A stretch of 64,000 nt of DNA from Streptomyces sp. S.PB5 (GTDB taxonomy: Bacteria > Actinomycetota > Actinomycetes > Streptomycetales > Streptomycetaceae), in the NCBI RefSeq assembly GCF_030403745.1, contig NZ_JAQMWP010000001.1, positions 310,001-374,000 of the forward strand, read 5' to 3'. This document shows positions 61,501 to 64,000 of this stretch, in pieces (the stretch's first letter is position 1; every line of letters starts with the position of its first letter). The position numbers and the translations under genes are program-made. Under the pieces are notes generated by a model. The model worked only from the letters and a program-made list of their open reading frames with translations. It searched no databases and was not told where the DNA came from.

Positions 61501-64000
61501 CGGCGGCGGATCAACCAGACGGACAAACAGCAGGGCCACGGCGTCTACGGACTGACCCCGGGGCACATCCGGGTGCGCCCGCTCGACGACGAACAGACGG
61601 CGCTCGCCGCGCTCACCTGCCCCGAGTGCGGCTGGACCCAGACCGTGCCGCCCGAGCGGGCGCCCGTCTGGCAGGGCACGCGCTGCCCGCTCAAGCGCTG
61701 CGAGGGCACCCTCGCCCGGCCCTCGGAGGAAGCGGGCGGACGCGCGGCCCGTGACTACCGCTCCGACTACTACAGGCGGCTGTACCGGGAGGCCGAGCCG
61801 TACAGCGTCGTCGCGGCCGAGCACACCGGTGTACTGGCACGCAAGGAGCGCGAGGAGGTCGAGAAGGGCTTCCGGCTGGGACTGCGGCACACCGACCCCA
61901 ACGTGCTGTCCTGCACTCCGACCCTCGAACTCGGCATCGACATCGGTCAGCTGGAGGCGGTCATCCTGGCCTCGCTGCCGCCGTCCACCGCGGGCTACGT
62001 CCAGCGGGTCGGCCGCGCGGGCCGCGCCACCGGCAACGCCTTCATGGTCACCCTGGCCGACACCAGCCCCCGAGCGCTGTACCACCTCGCCGAACCACAG
62101 CACCTCATCGCAGGCCCCATCCTGCCCCCCGGCTGCTTCCTGTCCGCGGGGGAGCTGCTGTGCCGCCAGTACACCGCCTTCCTGATCGACCGGGCGGCCC
62201 GAGGCGCTCTGGAGGGGGTCATTCCGCTGCCGGACCGGACCACTCAACTGGTTGGCAGGGAAGGGTGGTTGAAGACGTTCCGCGATGCCACGAAGGGCCG
62301 CGTGGACCTCGCGGAGGAGTTCCTGAGCCTGTTCCCCGAGATCGACGGGGTGCCCGGCTCCGGTGCCTCCCGCGACGCCCGCAAGACGCTGCGGCGCTAC
62401 GCCGAGTACAAACTGGCCGACGAACTGGACCGGGCCAGGGACGCCTGGGAGGAGGAGCGCGCCGAACTCGTCCGACGCCGCGGCCTGATCAACGACGCGG
62501 CCGATTCACTCCAGGAGCACGTGGAGGACGAGGCCCGCGAGAAGCGCAACCTGAACCGCGAAGCAGCCGGCGTGTCCAAGATCCTTCAGAAGATGGCCCA
62601 GTCGGACGCCCAGGGATTCCTCGTCGAACACGGGCTGCTGCCCAACTACAGCCTCGTCGAGGACGGCGTACGGCTGGAGGCCCAGCTCAGCTACAAGCAG
62701 CCCGCACGGAAGGCACGTCCGGCCGGTGAGGCGGGCACGGGCGAGACGCCCAAGGCCCGCTGGAGCAACGACCCGCGGACGTACGACCGGCCCGCCGAAG
62801 CCGCCCTCACCGAACTCGCCCCGGGCAACGCCTACTACGTCCGCGGCTACCGGCATGTCATCGACGGCTTCGAACTCGGCCCGGTCCGCCAGGACTCGCC
62901 CGACGGCACGCCCGTCGGGCTCCGGACCTGGCGGGTGTGCAAGGAGTGCGGTCACGTCCGCACCGGCGACCGTGCCGAGGAGGACACCTCACCCTGCCCC
63001 CGCTGTGGTGGTCCCGGAATCGGCGGGCGCACGGCGCTGTTCAAGGTGGTCGTCCCGCGCAAGGTCACCGCCCACGACAAGCGGGACGACGCACGCATCG
63101 TCGACGACCACGAAAGCCGCACACGAACCCAGTACACGACCGTCACCGCCGTCGACATCGACCCGGCCGACATCAAGCAGACCTGGCGGCACCAGAAGAC
63201 CACCTTCGGCGTGGACCATGTCCGCGAGGCGGTCATCCGCCGCTTCAACCTCGGCAAGAGCCGCCATGGCAGGCGTAACGACACCTACTTCGCAGGCACC
63301 GAGGTGGCCATAACAGGGTTCATGGTGTGCCCGCGATGTGGCGGCGCCACCGAGCGCGAGTCCGGTCAAGGCCCCGCCCAGGACACCCTCAGCCAGTCCC
63401 TGCTCGGCCGGGCCGAACTCGCCCACCACCGGCCGTGGTGCGTCACCCGTCGCCGCGACAAGCAGGCCAGGCCGGAGGACGTCCAGGTCATCACCGCCAC
63501 CGAGCACCGCACGGAAGCCCTGCGCATCCTGCTGCCGGCCGCCACGCTCAACGTCCCGGAACGCCTGGCCTCCTTCTCCGCCGCCCTCCACCTCGGCCTC
63601 GCCCTGCGCTACGGCGGCGACCCCGCCCACATCCGCTCCGCCCCCGCCACCGAACCCGACCGCGAGAGCGACCTCACCCGCAACTACCTCGTCCTCTACG
63701 ACGCCCTGCCCGGCGGCACCGGCTACCTCCAGCGTCTCGTCGACCGAGAGGGAGAGGAGTTCCGGGCCGTACTGGCCGCCGCCCAGCGGGAGTTGCGGGC
63801 CTGCCCCTGCAAGGACACCCCGCGCCGCGCCTGCCACCGCTGCCTGCTGGGGTACGCCCCGGAGCGGGACTACAAGGACCTCGACCGGCAGGAAGCCCTG
63901 TGGATGCTGGACAATCTGCTGGGCGCCGACGGCAGCAGCGGATGGGACGTCCGCAAGGACGCGGCCGACGCCGAACTCCGCTTCGTCGACCAGGCGGAGA
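58519..64000 (+). CDS. Giant DEFH-box helicase with DUF1998-type C-terminus (partial)
   Basis: At least 1,827 residues; the frame is still open at the window end. Walker A TGTGSGKTES is at 104-112, DEFH box (VVIDEFHTYDGAQGTDVA) at 229-232, motif V TPTLELGIDIG near 1134 and motif VI QRVGRAGRATG near 1165. Several CxxC zinc clusters lie at about 513, 645, 1034, 1475-1495 and 1605. The C-terminal ALPGGTGYLQ and CPCKDTPRRACHRC mark the DUF1998/MZB domain. The family includes MrfA/LHR-like, DrmA/DrmB and DpdJ proteins. Here helicase and DUF1998 are in one chain, unlike split DrmA-DrmB. ATG start; the ORF has no close rival. Confidence 0.88.
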   Translation, partial: MRPTLAAQTLRDTTVEYLTTTFALAEPDTQEALEDFLTDPADGLFRGPYLRIRRPFRPAADGWQRHLDWYPADFPPPYAHQAEAFARLSSKDGHRPEPTLVTTGTGSGKTESFLIPVLDHCRRAREAGKAGIKAILLYPMNALAGDQADRLGDQLEDSRLREVTAGLYIGEASSRGSAPYKRVMVDRAEIRRNPPDILITNYKMLDLLLQRQQDASLWRDADLAYVVIDEFHTYDGAQGTDVAMLLRRLAAVVGAAEEGRPLGSICPVATSATLGSGSAAGGPRAMLNVASQVFGTRFPDDAVVGEDRRDVEEFLSGVDHSLPVPSPEELAALPDPARTPDGLDAIARATVGCDTADPRELGRRLLAHPLTHALLRSKDAPLTAGAALRVFPDASPWRAVAEQDPETAATALARFVALISVARDPEAPADKERPLLLVETHLWLRSLSRVLRFVAPRPVFSWSDADQAALAETDDTAGSDAGRADAERRALSVAAQVERRRQVQRSGRLPAAYCRHCGRSGWSAICPDRNPQNLVHAPDEIYRASVAGGAAKGRVRAMIAATPAEAAEQARAIRARRAARRARRGAAHDATLLVLEDNGKALRRLDPDEVLLEEDRIAPAPENGVYVWTWFDNQEQSDYAKQDRCPACGQAQGIRFLGAGVAPLASVVVTQLFTGGELPSEDEHKRDRRKTLIFNDSVQDAAHRAGFVASRSWKFSLRSLIHEQLTERSAAETEFASEGVPLNELIASMVGRAAVPGQRLLASVVPPDLHDVDPVKRLLAGKKRIPESTWELVGERLAFNTLLEFGLYSRLGRTLELTRTVAAEVHLPDPEAAAEAAEALYRVHLERQRARQLPLAAEAEEDERALVPTEAGAERLRYFEGYVRGLLEHIRQIGGINHKWLKEFIDEEGRNRYWVSTGRAPGMPSFGHRRDFEAPAFVLVGAGSGRTDFERVDTRDSWYADFTRRCLGLDREAAGEYLAELLQELARDDIGALARRRINQTDKQQGHGVYGLTPGHIRVRPLDDEQTALAALTCPECGWTQTVPPERAPVWQGTRCPLKRCEGTLARPSEEAGGRAARDYRSDYYRRLYREAEPYSVVAAEHTGVLARKEREEVEKGFRLGLRHTDPNVLSCTPTLELGIDIGQLEAVILASLPPSTAGYVQRVGRAGRATGNAFMVTLADTSPRALYHLAEPQHLIAGPILPPGCFLSAGELLCRQYTAFLIDRAARGALEGVIPLPDRTTQLVGREGWLKTFRDATKGRVDLAEEFLSLFPEIDGVPGSGASRDARKTLRRYAEYKLADELDRARDAWEEERAELVRRRGLINDAADSLQEHVEDEAREKRNLNREAAGVSKILQKMAQSDAQGFLVEHGLLPNYSLVEDGVRLEAQLSYKQPARKARPAGEAGTGETPKARWSNDPRTYDRPAEAALTELAPGNAYYVRGYRHVIDGFELGPVRQDSPDGTPVGLRTWRVCKECGHVRTGDRAEEDTSPCPRCGGPGIGGRTALFKVVVPRKVTAHDKRDDARIVDDHESRTRTQYTTVTAVDIDPADIKQTWRHQKTTFGVDHVREAVIRRFNLGKSRHGRRNDTYFAGTEVAITGFMVCPRCGGATERESGQGPAQDTLSQSLLGRAELAHHRPWCVTRRRDKQARPEDVQVITATEHRTEALRILLPAATLNVPERLASFSAALHLGLALRYGGDPAHIRSAPATEPDRESDLTRNYLVLYDALPGGTGYLQRLVDREGEEFRAVLAAAQRELRACPCKDTPRRACHRCLLGYAPERDYKDLDRQEALWMLDNLLGADGSSGWDVRKDAADAELRFVDQAE

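Noticed and set aside
58366..62247. A 1,293-codon open frame on the minus strand
   Set aside because: It is the shadow of the giant helicase gene, whose plus-strand frame shows ordered helicase motifs and zinc clusters.

Overview
The window is chromosomal DNA from a Streptomyces or a very close relative. It is GC-rich with strong third-position GC bias, gene starts are often GTG, neighbours overlap by ATGA or GTGA, and many family types are characteristic of the genus: DUF397/XRE/HATPase regulator sets, DHA2 transporters, SigE-family sigma factors, ricin-type lectin exoproteins and an RNase HI-phosphatase fusion. The species cannot be fixed from the sequence alone.

Layout. 1-10,400: the tail of a regulator, a SnoaL-like protein and metallo-hydrolase pair, an aldehyde dehydrogenase-ferredoxin pair, a lipoprotein, a KstR-type TetR repressor, a glycosyltransferase/methyltransferase/prenyltransferase-like trio, a decayed lipoprotein remnant and an F420-type oxidoreductase. 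10,400-25,500: cell-envelope and exported proteins (amidase, sialidase-like protein, two ricin-type lectins), two drug-efflux type MFS carriers, a SigE-family sigma factor with a membrane partner, methyltransferases and a two-component pair. 25,500-28,750: a MaoC hydratase, zinc alcohol dehydrogenase and short-chain dehydrogenase operon behind a clear promoter and a KstR-type operator. 28,800-41,330: mostly core genes (Nif3-like, zinc-ribbon protein, RNase HI-phosphatase, KDPG aldolase, YaaA, RNB ribonuclease, MerR, TetR and AraC regulators, EamA carrier), ending in the RNase P RNA gene.

41,360-64,000 is accessory DNA. Next to rnpB lie unfamiliar, visibly AT-richer genes, followed by what reads as a defence island: a predicted PUA/EVE-like + CBS-pair + HEPN-like protein, a divergent soluble Ser/Thr kinase, a HepA/SNF2 helicase, a 1,838-residue adenine methylase, and an at least 1,827-residue DEFH-box helicase with a DUF1998-type end that runs off the window. 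Between the methylase and the large helicase sit a DUF397-XRE-HATPase regulatory set and a Fic toxin with a cognate antitoxin. The SNF2/methylase/DUF1998-helicase set is DISARM-like (class 1-like) but does not match the canonical order.

How the genes work together. Three TnnAACnnGTTnnA-type sites, one beside the kstR-like gene, link the metallo-hydrolase/ALDH/ferredoxin genes and the MaoC-ADH-SDR operon into a probable KstR regulon for steroid- or isoprenoid-like acyl-CoA oxidation. No tRNA, insertion sequence or CRISPR array was seen.
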